A DNA stretch of 64,000 bases from UBA4781 sp963556045 (lineage in GTDB: Bacteria; Chloroflexota; Anaerolineae; Anaerolineales; Anaerolineaceae). The notes below the pieces were generated by a model. It was not told the DNA's origin. It saw only the letters and a list, made by a program, of their open reading frames with translations, and ran no database searches. The stretch lies in contig CAUVYA020000002.1 in the NCBI GenBank assembly GCA_963556045.3, forward strand, positions 1,178,001-1,242,000, written 5' to 3'. The position numbers were made by a program, and so were the translations under genes. Below are positions 44,670 to 53,760 of the stretch, in pieces; the first letter of the stretch is position 1, and each line of letters starts with the position of its first letter.

Positions 44670-45829
44670 TTCACAAATTTTTTATCACCCGCCATGATCA
44701 CTTCAAAAGCCTTTTTGAATTCCGGCTTATCCATCGAAAGGCGATCCGTATGACATCCCTTCCCCAACAAGGAATAATAATACGCGATCTGCCATAAAGG
44801 AGTCATATATAAAAGAGGGCTGATCAGTTCAGGTATAGAAGGAGGAAATGGCATACAAACATCATACTCTTCAATGGGGTTCACATCCTCGGGATGTAAT
44901 AAAACCACTTTTGCCCCAATGATATGACAAGCCTGGGCTGTTTTTAATATTCTTTCCTGAAACGGACCGGAAGCCGCAATAAGGATGACGCCTGTTTCTG
45001 GTTTGATCGTTTGGATCGGACCATGCAGGAAATTCTCCAGCTGAAAAGCCTGTGCCGGACAACCGCTGGATTGGCTCAACCCAAGCGCTGCCTCATCTGC
45101 TGTTGCATAATTAGGACCGGCTCCTACAACGAAAAAGGAACTGCAATCCTTTATTTTTTCTACTATTGCAGGAGCTTTGAGGGCATATTCTTCCGCAATT
45201 TTTTGCAGGATTTCAGGAACTTGTTCGAGATATTTCTCATCCTCGATTATCCTGTCATCATTTCCATGATTCCTGCCCAATGCAACCGCCAGCTGGATCA
45301 TACGGAAGATGGCTGCAGAATAAGTACGAGTTGCCGGGAGTTCAACCTTTGAACCACCAGGACCAATCAGAATCTCATCGGCAGATTGCGCCAGTGGGCT
45401 TGTTTTGATATCTGTTACCGCAACCGTATATGCCCCCAGGTCCTTCACTTTCTGTACTGTTTCAGGGTCCCCCTTTGTTCCACCAGAATGAGAGTGAAAA
45501 AACACAGCAGAATATTCATCAAAATCCACAGGGATGAATTCACGGAATTCCGTTGTCAGGTGAGTAGAGGTCGGTATACCAGTAAAAGCTTCAAACGCCG
45601 GTTTTTCCGCAATCGTTGCGAAAAAAGAAGAACCTGTGCCGAGCAGGTAAATTTTGTTGATCTTTTTCTGTTCAAATTTTTTAACAATATTATTTATTGG
45701 TTGTCGTGTTTCGCCAGTTAGACATTCCTTCAATATTCCTGGAGTAGCCATGATCGAATCCCAAATCCAATAGGGGTGCTGCTCTCTCTTTTGTGCATTT
45801 TTAATATTATTCATTGCTTCTTCATTCAT
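44666..45829 (-). CDS. Double-SIS-domain sugar-phosphate isomerase or deaminase
   Basis: The 387-residue protein has two SIS domains, as in the isomerase half of GlmS, AgaS and FrlB. The first phosphosugar loop is IYLLGTGSSFFATIAEK with FFHSHSGGTKGDPE, and the second is FFVVGAGPNYATADEAAL. The Glu in QLENFLHGPIQ matches the conserved catalytic Glu of GlmS-like enzymes. It lacks the glutaminase domain. In this operon it may isomerise mannose-6-phosphate or deaminate an amino-sugar phosphate; the sequence alone does not decide. GAGG precedes the start. Confidence 0.78.
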   Translation of the reverse strand: MNEEAMNNIKNAQKREQHPYWIWDSIMATPGILKECLTGETRQPINNIVKKFEQKKINKIYLLGTGSSFFATIAEKPAFEAFTGIPTSTHLTTEFREFIPVDFDEYSAVFFHSHSGGTKGDPETVQKVKDLGAYTVAVTDIKTSPLAQSADEILIGPGGSKVELPATRTYSAAIFRMIQLAVALGRNHGNDDRIIEDEKYLEQVPEILQKIAEEYALKAPAIVEKIKDCSSFFVVGAGPNYATADEAALGLSQSSGCPAQAFQLENFLHGPIQTIKPETGVILIAASGPFQERILKTAQACHIIGAKVVLLHPEDVNPIEEYDVCMPFPPSIPELISPLLYMTPLWQIAYYYSLLGKGCHTDRLSMDKPEFKKAFEVIMAGDKKFVK

Positions 45830-45871
45830 CTTCTTTTCCTCTTTTCATCCAGCTATAATGCTAGACATTAA

Positions 45872-46807
45872 CTAACGATCATATTCTTCCATTGTTATTT
45901 TCCCAACCAGCTGAGAGACCTGTTCCATACTCACAGATGAAGTACCTTCCTGCATCACACTGGCGCTGCCAGCCGCAACGCTCCAAGCGGAAATTTTTGT
46001 CAGTGACCAGTGATGCAGGTAACCGTAAACAATCATTGCCATCATTGCATCCCCGGCTCCGACAGTTGTTCGTACTTGTACTGATGGTGCGTGAACATCA
46101 CACAAGCTATTTGCATCCACGAAAAGCGCGCCCTGCGACCCCAAACTGATCACAACTGTTGTAATTCCTTTCCCGCCGATATTCCGAATTACAGCGTGCA
46201 AATCTTCACGCGTTTTGGTCTGCTTATTAATAAAATATTCGGATTCTTCGACATTCATATGCAAGAAATCGGGTACTGCTTCTATTCCTTTTTTCAGCCA
46301 TATCCCACTTGTGTCTAAAAATGTTAGACCGCCACGCTCTTTAATAGCTTTGATGAAGATCGCATACGAATCATCAGGCAATCCGGGTGAAAGGCTGCCA
46401 GAGAGAACCCAAATATCACCCGGTCGGGTTAATTCATCAATCTTTTGACACATCCCCTGGTAAGCATCATTATCAACTACAGGACCGAATTCATTTAACT
46501 TCGTCATTCGATCGGCAGCACTTTCCTGCAGAGTGATATTGCTGCGGCTTTCACCATCTATGAAAATCGGTTCAACTTCCAGTCCCATCCGGTGTAAAGA
46601 ATCCAGTAAATATCCACCGGTACTACCTGCGAAATATCCCACAACAACACTTTCGACACCCAATGCCTGCAGACAACGAGATACATTGATGCCTTTCCCT
46701 CCCGCATCATATCGCACCACTTCTCCGCGGTTATATTCACCTACACGCAGGGCATCGAGGATGAATAACTTATCGAGAGACGGGTTCACAGTTAGTGTAT
46801 ATATCAT
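45872..46807 (-). CDS. PfkB-family sugar-phosphate kinase (FruK/LacC-like)
   Basis: The 311-residue kinase has the PfkB signatures: VRYDAGGKGINVSRCLQALG near the N-terminus and VRTTVGAGDAMMAMIVYGYL with the catalytic Asp near the C-terminus. The FruK/LacC/PfkB subgroup phosphorylates fructose-1-phosphate, tagatose-6-phosphate or fructose-6-phosphate to the bisphosphate. Next to a class II aldolase, the bisphosphate product would be split to triose phosphates. The start has only a poor ribosome-binding site and lies 13 bases after the phosphatase gene. Confidence 0.87.
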   Translation of the reverse strand: MIYTLTVNPSLDKLFILDALRVGEYNRGEVVRYDAGGKGINVSRCLQALGVESVVVGYFAGSTGGYLLDSLHRMGLEVEPIFIDGESRSNITLQESAADRMTKLNEFGPVVDNDAYQGMCQKIDELTRPGDIWVLSGSLSPGLPDDSYAIFIKAIKERGGLTFLDTSGIWLKKGIEAVPDFLHMNVEESEYFINKQTKTREDLHAVIRNIGGKGITTVVISLGSQGALFVDANSLCDVHAPSVQVRTTVGAGDAMMAMIVYGYLHHWSLTKISAWSVAAGSASVMQEGTSSVSMEQVSQLVGKITMEEYDR

Positions 46808-46820
46808 GCGTGCGCGAGTT

Positions 46821-47918
46821 CTAGATATCCGAAAATCGTTCTTTTAGTTGATTTATCACTAAAGGCAGGGTTGTGAACTGCATGGCATCCATTGGCAAAC
46901 GAGATGGTTCGAAGGGTCCCAACCTGCGCAAATAATTGGCAATCTGATTGCATTCATCACGCGCATAATCGTATCCGGGATCATCAAACAGATCTCTAGG
47001 ACCCACCAATTTACCGTAAGCAAGTTGAAAACCCAACGCTACTGCTCTGGGTGGACCATCGCTGCGGCTCGGGTGAGATTCTCTCTGTGCAACAGGCATC
47101 AATGGAGCGAAATGCGCTCCTCTTTCCCAGCCTTCCACAAGATGCGGTGCGGCAAAAGGTTCCATTAACTCCCCGACTGCCGGAAATTGAGATTGAGCTC
47201 GAATGATGCAAACCGGGTCTTCTTTGCCAACATGCTGACCTGGTTCCAAATTCAATAATTCTGTTGAAGAAATCGCTGCAATTTCTCCTTCTTTGGTATA
47301 CACCGCTTTCAGTGTGAAAGTTCCCGCCGCCCCGATCAGAGCGAGAAGATTGTAAATATCTTCTGGCGTATCCAAAACGATCTTCCTTCCCTCACGGATA
47401 TTATGAACCTCAAATCGGAAGCCGCGGGCTAATTCCGGTTTGATAACAAGCCCTATGGTATTGAAGGGATCCGCAAACATTTTGTAGAGCGGGAAATTCC
47501 ACGCACCCGGGCTGGTTTTATCAGCCATCAACACCACGAAAGTCTCATTCTTCCTTTCTTTAAAGCTCATCTCCGCGAAACTTGGTCCCAATCCCTTTAA
47601 AGTTGTTTCAAATTTATCTGACAGAAAATCCTGACCCACACCACACAGTTTTAATTCTGCAGAACGCGCAGCAGCTTTATGAAAAGTATCCCACGCCAGT
47701 CTGTGGATATCCGTATTCTGTACACCATGATAATGAGACATAATCAACTGCAGATCATCGCCGACCCACGCCACATGAGCATCTGCAAGTAAACCATCGT
47801 CAATCGCTTCTTGCATGCATTCTTCAGCAATAACTGGAATATCCGGATGGATTGCTGAATGACCGGCTAACCCACCCACATCAGCTTTTATTACACTAAT
47901 CGTTACTTTTTCTTCCAT
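46821..47918 (-). CDS. Class V fructose-1,6-bisphosphatase (archaeal FBPase family)
   Basis: The 365-residue protein matches the family of archaeal and thermophile fructose-bisphosphate aldolase/phosphatases: ISVIKADVGGLAGHSAIHPD, AWVGDDLQLIMSHYHG, FVVLMADKTSPGAWNFPLY and RAVALGFQLAYGKLVGPRDL. In studied members one active site both makes fructose-1,6-bisphosphate and dephosphorylates it, pushing carbon toward gluconeogenesis. It is placed between an aldolase and a PfkB kinase, which would drive the opposite direction, so tight control or an altered substrate is likely. AGGAG precedes the start. Confidence 0.83.
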   Translation of the reverse strand: MEEKVTISVIKADVGGLAGHSAIHPDIPVIAEECMQEAIDDGLLADAHVAWVGDDLQLIMSHYHGVQNTDIHRLAWDTFHKAAARSAELKLCGVGQDFLSDKFETTLKGLGPSFAEMSFKERKNETFVVLMADKTSPGAWNFPLYKMFADPFNTIGLVIKPELARGFRFEVHNIREGRKIVLDTPEDIYNLLALIGAAGTFTLKAVYTKEGEIAAISSTELLNLEPGQHVGKEDPVCIIRAQSQFPAVGELMEPFAAPHLVEGWERGAHFAPLMPVAQRESHPSRSDGPPRAVALGFQLAYGKLVGPRDLFDDPGYDYARDECNQIANYLRRLGPFEPSRLPMDAMQFTTLPLVINQLKERFSDI

Positions 47919-47936
47919 TACTCGATCTCTCCTATT

Positions 47937-48791
47937 CTAATATTTATCATTGGAACCCAGTTTTTTAATGATGGCGCAAGCCTCATCTTCAACCGCTTGT
48001 TTCGCAACGGTAAAGATTTTTCTGAAATTCGTTTCATTCGGATTCCTGGATGCCTCATCGCAAATTGCATTTAGAAAACACTGGTCGAAAGTGGAGGCAA
48101 TATTCACCTTGCAGATCCCATTCATGATCGCGTCCGTTATACTCTCCCATTTCACACCCGAAGCTCCATGCAATACCAATGGAATATCCAGGTTTTTATG
48201 AAGTTCTTTTAGCAGGGTAATATCCAATTGCAGTTCTCGCTGACTCATGCCGCGCATGGAACCAATCGCAACTGCGAGCAGATCCACCTTCGTCTGGGAT
48301 ACAAATTCAATTGCTTCCTCTACTTTTGTTTTGCAATCATTGAACTTCTCTACCGGAAATGATTCATTATGGTCAGGCACATACCCAAGCCCTGCTTCCG
48401 CATCCAATCCAGCCGTATGGGCAAGGCTGCACACCCTGCCTGTCAGGTTTAGATTTTCTGTATACGGCAATGCAGAGGCATCCACGCCCAGACTTCCCAC
48501 GCCGGCGCGCAAAGCAAGGATATTCTGTTCGAGATCGGTGACATGGTCTAAATGAACCGCCACCGGTATAGCAGCAGACTCTGCTTCGTGGAGAGCAATA
48601 TTGGCTACTGAATTTAAGCCAGAATAGTTAATGGCGCCCAGACTAACCTGCAAAATTAATGATGAACGCATTTTTTCCCCAGCGGAAATAAACGCCTGGA
48701 CCATTTCCAAATTATCCGCATTAAAAGCTCCCACGGCATATTTTTCCTGTCGGGCTTTTGTCAGGATTTTTGATATTTTTACAAGCGTCAT
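47937..48791 (-). CDS. Class II fructose/tagatose-bisphosphate aldolase
   Basis: The 284-residue protein is a zinc-dependent class II aldolase (GatY/KbaY/FbaA group). It opens with KYAVGAFNADNLEMVQAFI, has the zinc ligands in VAVHLDHVTD and the later LVLHGASGVKWE, and the phosphate-binding VNIAST segment near the C-terminus. It splits a ketose bisphosphate to DHAP and glyceraldehyde-3-phosphate. GGAG precedes the start. Its place in the operon fits the degradation of a hexose phosphate released by the GH38 enzyme. Confidence 0.88.
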   Translation of the reverse strand: MTLVKISKILTKARQEKYAVGAFNADNLEMVQAFISAGEKMRSSLILQVSLGAINYSGLNSVANIALHEAESAAIPVAVHLDHVTDLEQNILALRAGVGSLGVDASALPYTENLNLTGRVCSLAHTAGLDAEAGLGYVPDHNESFPVEKFNDCKTKVEEAIEFVSQTKVDLLAVAIGSMRGMSQRELQLDITLLKELHKNLDIPLVLHGASGVKWESITDAIMNGICKVNIASTFDQCFLNAICDEASRNPNETNFRKIFTVAKQAVEDEACAIIKKLGSNDKY

Positions 48792-48804
48792 CTTATACTC
48801 CGTC

Positions 48805-51546
48805 TTATCCGATCATCATCTTGAGGGTAATGACCTGATTGCTCTTGATGGAGGGGAGATTACAAACCCCATCGTTAATCACCAAACCGTCTTCTGAAAT
48901 GCTTTGTTCATCCATGTTCGCAATGACAACACGGCGAAGTTTTGCTCCCAGTTTGAGATGCCCATTCGCAATAGCGTTCCTTGAACTATTGAATATGCGG
49001 AGAATTAAAGCGCCTTCACGCTCTGCTTTTTTCAGACAAGTACAGCTCAATGCTACCGGTTCTATCTCGATATAAAAATCATCTGCCTTTTCCAAACCGG
49101 GATGTTTTCCAGTTTGAGAGGTCAGCAAAGGCGCATTGAAGCAATTGGCATGAAAGGCTGCCTCCTCTGCCCTATCTGAGAAGGGATAAAGAGCATAATG
49201 AAACTCCAAATCACCATGCAGCAGCGCATCAGGAGTTGCTACTTCAAGTCCCGACGCACGCCCCGGTCGAACGACCAGATCAGGACGACCCATAGCGCCC
49301 ACACTGCGGAATAAAGTAGCCGCCAGTGTGGATAATTCACCCGGCAGGATCTCGTATTCTGTAATATCTCGATTTAGAAATGCCAGCCCCTTATGTTCGT
49401 CTTGCACATACACAAAAGTCTGCATGGGATACAAAGGCAGCGGTTTTTCCGTCCAATTCTCTTTCTGCCAGAATTTATCGGTCTCGCGCTGATTGGGACG
49501 CTGGATAACGCCAAATTGTTCTTCAGCAAAGGAATGATCACATTTTATATTCAGCGGGAACAAAATGCGTACGCGATGATCATCCGTTACGTTGTGGATC
49601 TTTGTATGGAAATTCAACAGCCTGGATCCCTTTGTCAGGCTGACCATACTGGATATTTTCAACACCTCCGTATCATTTGATCGGTATTTTCCATCCTGTG
49701 AAAGTCCTACCGGTACTTCGAATTCCAGGTCGATCAGAATACTACCTGACAAGGGTCCTGTCTCAAACGTGGTCAACTTTGCTTTCGCATTTGCAGATGT
49801 GAGAACCGTATCGTTGAATGGAGGAGAATAGTTATAGGTATCACCTGCATCTCCAGCATCCTCAAAAATGTGAATATTGCGATGGATCACCCCATCCTGT
49901 TTCTCATATAAATCCAGCGAGCCATTTTGATGAATATCAACTCGCAGGAATTCGTTTTCCAGAAAATTCTCACCAGTTCTTACTCCTGACTCTATAGAAT
50001 CCTGCCCCTTTTTTTCTGATTTGCGCAGGTACACGATGTGGTTGCTACAACCTCCAATTTCCGAAACAGGAAAACGAAAAACAACACGATGACCCTCGAT
50101 CCCTTTTGCTCTTGGCGCTAAGGGAACATAATCATCATTGCTGTAATAAATAGCGGGATCATCCGGTCTGCGACCAACATCTTTAAGTAAATCCTTTTTC
50201 CCTTCCCCACCAGCCACATGCATAGCCTCTACGGACGGGTCAATACCCAGTTGAACTTTTTCTGATGAAATAATCTGAGAAGGTATACTGTTTCCATCCT
50301 TATCGCAGATATTGAACTCAGCAAAAGGAATGACGGCTTCAACTTCTGCTATTTCTGTTCTGGTGTAAGGGAGAGAATTGAAAACAAGAACGGGGATTCC
50401 TGGCTGTTGGTCCGTCTCAAAGAAAGCGGCATATTCTGAAATTGCTCGGTTCAGCAGCGGTTCTTCAATCTCGAGAGCATTATTAAACCGATTTCTTACG
50501 CCTTTCATCGCCTGATCCGTGCAACATCCACAGATGCTATCGTGTGCCTGGCTTTGCAAAATATATTTCCAGGCTTGATTTATCACAGGCTTTGGATAGG
50601 GGCATCCCATCAACCAGTTCATAGAGCAAACAGGCTCGATGTTTTTCTCGAGAAGAGATTGACACCTGCGATTAAGCTGCTTTATATCCATGCGAGTGGA
50701 GTCAATGCCAGGGTGAATACGCATGGTCTTTGGTTCACGAAATTCTCCAACAAGAACAGGAAGAACAGGGCTTTCTTTACCAACAGCATCAAAATACGAT
50801 TCAAGCGAGCTATGAAGAATCTCATTTCCATGAACAGAAATATCTTGATGGATACTCTGGAGAACATGCACGATCTCAGGGCTAAAACCAGAGTGATCCC
50901 AACCACGCATGAGGAGAATATTCGAGGTTGTTCCCATCTTCCCCAGAGTATCAATAGTATTGTTTATAAAATCAAGTGCACCTTGCTTATCCGCAGGCAT
51001 GGTATACGCATTCCCATAACTGAACGGCATCCACACAGCCGTAACTTTACTGCCTTCGGAGGATTGCCAGATGAACTCGGTTTTCTTCAATTGTTTATCA
51101 CATAACCCCCGCCAGAATACAGCTTTATCAATCCCAAATCCATTCAATATCTGAGGGATCTGCGATGCCTGACCAAAAGAATCCGGGAAATATCCAACCT
51201 GTAATTTTCTTGCGAAATTTTCGCAGATAAGACTGCCAATCAGAAAATTTCTCACCAATGATTCGGCGTCAGGAATGAATTCATCCGGTTGTGTATAGAG
51301 AGGACCGATAATGATTTTCCCCGCCTGAATCATCTTCTGTAATTCAGCTTTTCTCTCAGGTCTAACCTGCAGATAATCTTCCAATAAAACGACCTGACCA
51401 TCTAAAAGAAAACTATGATAGCTGTTGTCTTTGAGAAGAAAATCCAACAAATTATCCAGCAGATCCACCAGATAGATACGGAACTCTTCAAACGTCCGAT
51501 ACCATTCCCTATCCCAATGGGTATGCGTTATTATATAAATATTCAT
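48805..51546 (-). CDS. GH38 alpha-mannosidase (mannosylglycerate-hydrolase-like)
   Basis: The 913-residue enzyme belongs to glycoside hydrolase family 38. The zinc-binding motif opens the protein (YIITHTHWDREWYRTFEEF) and the nucleophile Asp is in VGYFPDSFGQASQI (about residue 120); the C-terminal beta domains of the family follow. There is no signal peptide. E. coli MngB has a similar size and hydrolyses 6-phospho-mannosylglycerate imported by a fructose-type PTS, and the same pairing is present here. Free alpha-mannosides or 6-phosphomannosyl compounds are therefore plausible substrates. The exact glycoside is not known. Confidence 0.88.
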   Translation of the reverse strand: MNIYIITHTHWDREWYRTFEEFRIYLVDLLDNLLDFLLKDNSYHSFLLDGQVVLLEDYLQVRPERKAELQKMIQAGKIIIGPLYTQPDEFIPDAESLVRNFLIGSLICENFARKLQVGYFPDSFGQASQIPQILNGFGIDKAVFWRGLCDKQLKKTEFIWQSSEGSKVTAVWMPFSYGNAYTMPADKQGALDFINNTIDTLGKMGTTSNILLMRGWDHSGFSPEIVHVLQSIHQDISVHGNEILHSSLESYFDAVGKESPVLPVLVGEFREPKTMRIHPGIDSTRMDIKQLNRRCQSLLEKNIEPVCSMNWLMGCPYPKPVINQAWKYILQSQAHDSICGCCTDQAMKGVRNRFNNALEIEEPLLNRAISEYAAFFETDQQPGIPVLVFNSLPYTRTEIAEVEAVIPFAEFNICDKDGNSIPSQIISSEKVQLGIDPSVEAMHVAGGEGKKDLLKDVGRRPDDPAIYYSNDDYVPLAPRAKGIEGHRVVFRFPVSEIGGCSNHIVYLRKSEKKGQDSIESGVRTGENFLENEFLRVDIHQNGSLDLYEKQDGVIHRNIHIFEDAGDAGDTYNYSPPFNDTVLTSANAKAKLTTFETGPLSGSILIDLEFEVPVGLSQDGKYRSNDTEVLKISSMVSLTKGSRLLNFHTKIHNVTDDHRVRILFPLNIKCDHSFAEEQFGVIQRPNQRETDKFWQKENWTEKPLPLYPMQTFVYVQDEHKGLAFLNRDITEYEILPGELSTLAATLFRSVGAMGRPDLVVRPGRASGLEVATPDALLHGDLEFHYALYPFSDRAEEAAFHANCFNAPLLTSQTGKHPGLEKADDFYIEIEPVALSCTCLKKAEREGALILRIFNSSRNAIANGHLKLGAKLRRVVIANMDEQSISEDGLVINDGVCNLPSIKSNQVITLKMMIG

Positions 51547-51604
51547 ATCATCCCTTTCACCCGAAGGGAGAACCTATTTCAAGAATACAATTAGATAAAA
51601 CTTT

Positions 51605-51919
51605 TTATTTCGTTTTTATTGATTCAATCGCGCTTTCCAGAATTTCCACAGGTCGCTTGATAGCCTCAGCCGGGATGGTTTCATACTTCAACTTACCATC
51701 AAAGCGTTCCGGTTTCTCAATACCCATATCAGCCGCTATCAGCACCAAATCAGCATCTTGAATGAATTCCTGGGAAACCTCATTTTCTATCCCAACACAA
51801 CCCTGAGTTTCAACCCATAATTCCAATCCCATTTTCTTGCCCACTTTTTCAAGTGCTTCAGCAGCCATATAGGTATGAGCGATTCCCACCGAACATGCCG
51901 TTACGATAACAATCTTCAC
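51605..51919 (-). CDS. PTS fructose-type EIIB
   Basis: The start is GTG 51919, with CGGAGG eight bases upstream. The 104-residue protein has its phosphorylated Cys at C9 in VTACSVGIAHTYMAAEAL, the hallmark of the fructose family EIIB. It sits between the EIIC and GH38 genes, after a hairpin. Confidence 0.9.
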   Translation of the reverse strand: MKIVIVTACSVGIAHTYMAAEALEKVGKKMGLELWVETQGCVGIENEVSQEFIQDADLVLIAADMGIEKPERFDGKLKYETIPAEAIKRPVEILESAIESIKTK

Positions 51920-51968
51920 TTAAGCCTCCGATTTTCATCTTAATAATAGACTATTTCATTAAAGAAAC

Positions 51969-51998
51969 TCTCCTGAGGAAGAGCTTTTCCTCAGGAGA
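51969..51998 (-). promoter_or_regulatory. 12-bp intercistronic hairpin between EIIC and EIIB
   Basis: TCTCCTGAGGAA (51969-51980) pairs perfectly with 51987-51998 around a 6-base loop. On the transcript it is followed by GUUUCUUU, so it may give weak termination. It occupies the same place as the hairpin behind the Gat-type EIIC gene at 14740-14788. Confidence 0.7.
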
Positions 51999-52011
51999 AT
52001 ACTGATATACC

Positions 52012-53043
52012 TTACTTTGCCTTTTCTTCTACTTCTACTTTTTTGGTTCTCTTGAGAAGATTTACCATTAATGTCATAACAATAACACCAGCCGCTAAAG
52101 CGATCAAGTAACCAACTGGTTTTGTAACAACAGGCAAAATAAGTACGCCGCCTAAGGGGGCGTTGTTACCAACACCCAATGCACCCGCAACTGCTCCGGC
52201 AACAGCAGAACCTACGATAGAGGAAGGAATAACACGAAGCGGATCAATAACGGCAAAGGGAATAGCTCCTTCGGAAATTGTGACCAGACCAAGTACCAAT
52301 GCAGGTTTCGCTGCTTCCCGTTCCTGCTCGCTGTATAATTTCGGTGCTAAAACAGAAGCCAGCCACATTGCTATAGGCGCAACACTGATGGCAGGTCCAA
52401 CCATGCCCATCGGTCCAAGGATGCCTTCGCCCAACAAACCGACAGCAAACGTATAAGCAACTTTATTGAAAGGTCCACCAAAATCAAATCCGATGAAAGC
52501 ACCAAGTATCGCACCAAGGAGAATTGGAGCGACACCTGACATTCCGCTCAGCCAATTGGTCAAACCGGTCATCAATGAAACGATCGGTCCTTCCAATAAG
52601 TAATGGAAAATGGTTGCAGTAAGGAATGTCGAGACCAATGGGTAAAACGCCAGAGCCATGATGGGCTGCAAATTTCTGCTCAGTTTGATTTTTTTCAGGG
52701 TGTAAGTGATATACCCTGCCAGCAGACCGACAAACATGCCACCCAAGAATCCCGCACCAGCCTGGTAAGCCATATAACCCACAATAAGACCAGGAGCAAT
52801 TCCTGCCCTATCTGCAATACCATAGGCTGTGTATGCTGCCAGAACAGGCACAAATAAGGTCATCCCGATTCCACCAACCGAACTAATGAAATCCAGGAAA
52901 GATCCGGTAATGTTAAAAGTCTGACCCAGAATAAGGTTAATAGCTATGAGGATTGCGCCAGCCAGTACGATGGGGATCATGTAGGAAACACCGGTCATTA
53001 GATGCTCACGGGTTTTTTTCAATAATTTTCCGTACTCACTCAT
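52012..53043 (-). CDS. PTS fructose-type EIIC permease
   Basis: The 343-residue membrane subunit matches the fructose family EIIC: the opening LMTGVSYMIPIVLAGAILIA, the central GFDFGGPFNKVAYTFA and the ISEGAIPFAVIDP segment that carries substrate contacts. There are about eight to ten helices. AGGAG precedes the start. It lies 93 bases after the EIIA gene. With EIIA and EIIB as separate genes the system corresponds to a split MngA/FruA. Confidence 0.9.
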   Translation of the reverse strand: MSEYGKLLKKTREHLMTGVSYMIPIVLAGAILIAINLILGQTFNITGSFLDFISSVGGIGMTLFVPVLAAYTAYGIADRAGIAPGLIVGYMAYQAGAGFLGGMFVGLLAGYITYTLKKIKLSRNLQPIMALAFYPLVSTFLTATIFHYLLEGPIVSLMTGLTNWLSGMSGVAPILLGAILGAFIGFDFGGPFNKVAYTFAVGLLGEGILGPMGMVGPAISVAPIAMWLASVLAPKLYSEQEREAAKPALVLGLVTISEGAIPFAVIDPLRVIPSSIVGSAVAGAVAGALGVGNNAPLGGVLILPVVTKPVGYLIALAAGVIVMTLMVNLLKRTKKVEVEEKAK

Positions 53044-53136
53044 TTCAGTCTCCTTTAAAATTTTTGTATTTTATAACTATCTCTACAAATATTTCTTATA
53101 CGAGTTTTCTCCTTTCTGCCGATTCGCCGCGTACTA

Positions 53137-53628
53137 TTATTTCGAATCTCCATTAACCAGAAACCTCTCACCATCTGAAATTTCTGTAATAAATTCATCA
53201 ATTGTGCTGGCTTGCAATAAAGCATTGCGAAATCTCTGATGCACCAGCATTCGTGAGATGGATGCGAGCATCTTCATATATTCCGGGTACTCAATTTGCT
53301 CCGGCACAGCAAGCAAAAAAATCAGGTTGACTTCCTGGTTATTCTCCCCATCCCAGAAGAACATTTCGCTCCGTCCGATAGCAATACCCGGTTTCAATAC
53401 GTGTTTCGATCTAGCGTGAGGAATAGCGATACCAAACCCGACTGCTGTAGTGGTCTGGGATTCTCTTTCTTTAACAGCTGCAATAAAACCATCTATCGAG
53501 TTCACGATGGCATTCTGGTAGAGAAGATATGAAAGATCATTGATAACTTCGTCTTTATTCTGAAACGTGCAATCAATTTTTATCGTGTTTTTATTAATGA
53601 GTTCAGTAATATTCATGGTGTATTTCAT
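53137..53628 (-). CDS. PTS fructose-type EIIA
   Basis: This 163-residue protein is the first gene of the operon. The phosphorylated His is H71 in VGFGIAIPHARSKH. The start could also be Met5 (53616). It receives phosphate from HPr and hands it to EIIB. The upstream gap, shared with a divergent XRE-cupin gene, is very AT-rich and holds an inverted repeat. Confidence 0.9.
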   Translation of the reverse strand: MKYTMNITELINKNTIKIDCTFQNKDEVINDLSYLLYQNAIVNSIDGFIAAVKERESQTTTAVGFGIAIPHARSKHVLKPGIAIGRSEMFFWDGENNQEVNLIFLLAVPEQIEYPEYMKMLASISRMLVHQRFRNALLQASTIDEFITEISDGERFLVNGDSK

Positions 53629-53679
53629 ATTTTATTGTATTATATGATTGAAATATTACAATATATTATGTATTTAGTC

Positions 53680-53705
53680 AATACTTTAATAATTTATTGA
53701 GTATT
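53680..53705. promoter_or_regulatory. Inverted repeat in the divergent promoter region
   Basis: AATACT (53680-53685) and AGTATT (53700-53705) are perfect complements separated by 14 AT-rich bases, within the 132-base gap between the EIIA and XRE-cupin genes. It may be the operator of that regulator; the AT-rich context makes chance occurrence possible. Confidence 0.35.
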
Positions 53706-53760
53706 TATCCACAATATAATAGTATTTTTTTGTATTATAATTAGTCAGAGAGGAATTTAT

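Noticed and set aside
50542..51105. A 187-codon plus-strand frame
   Set aside because: It lies wholly inside the GH38 gene, which has its zinc and nucleophile motifs on the minus strand.
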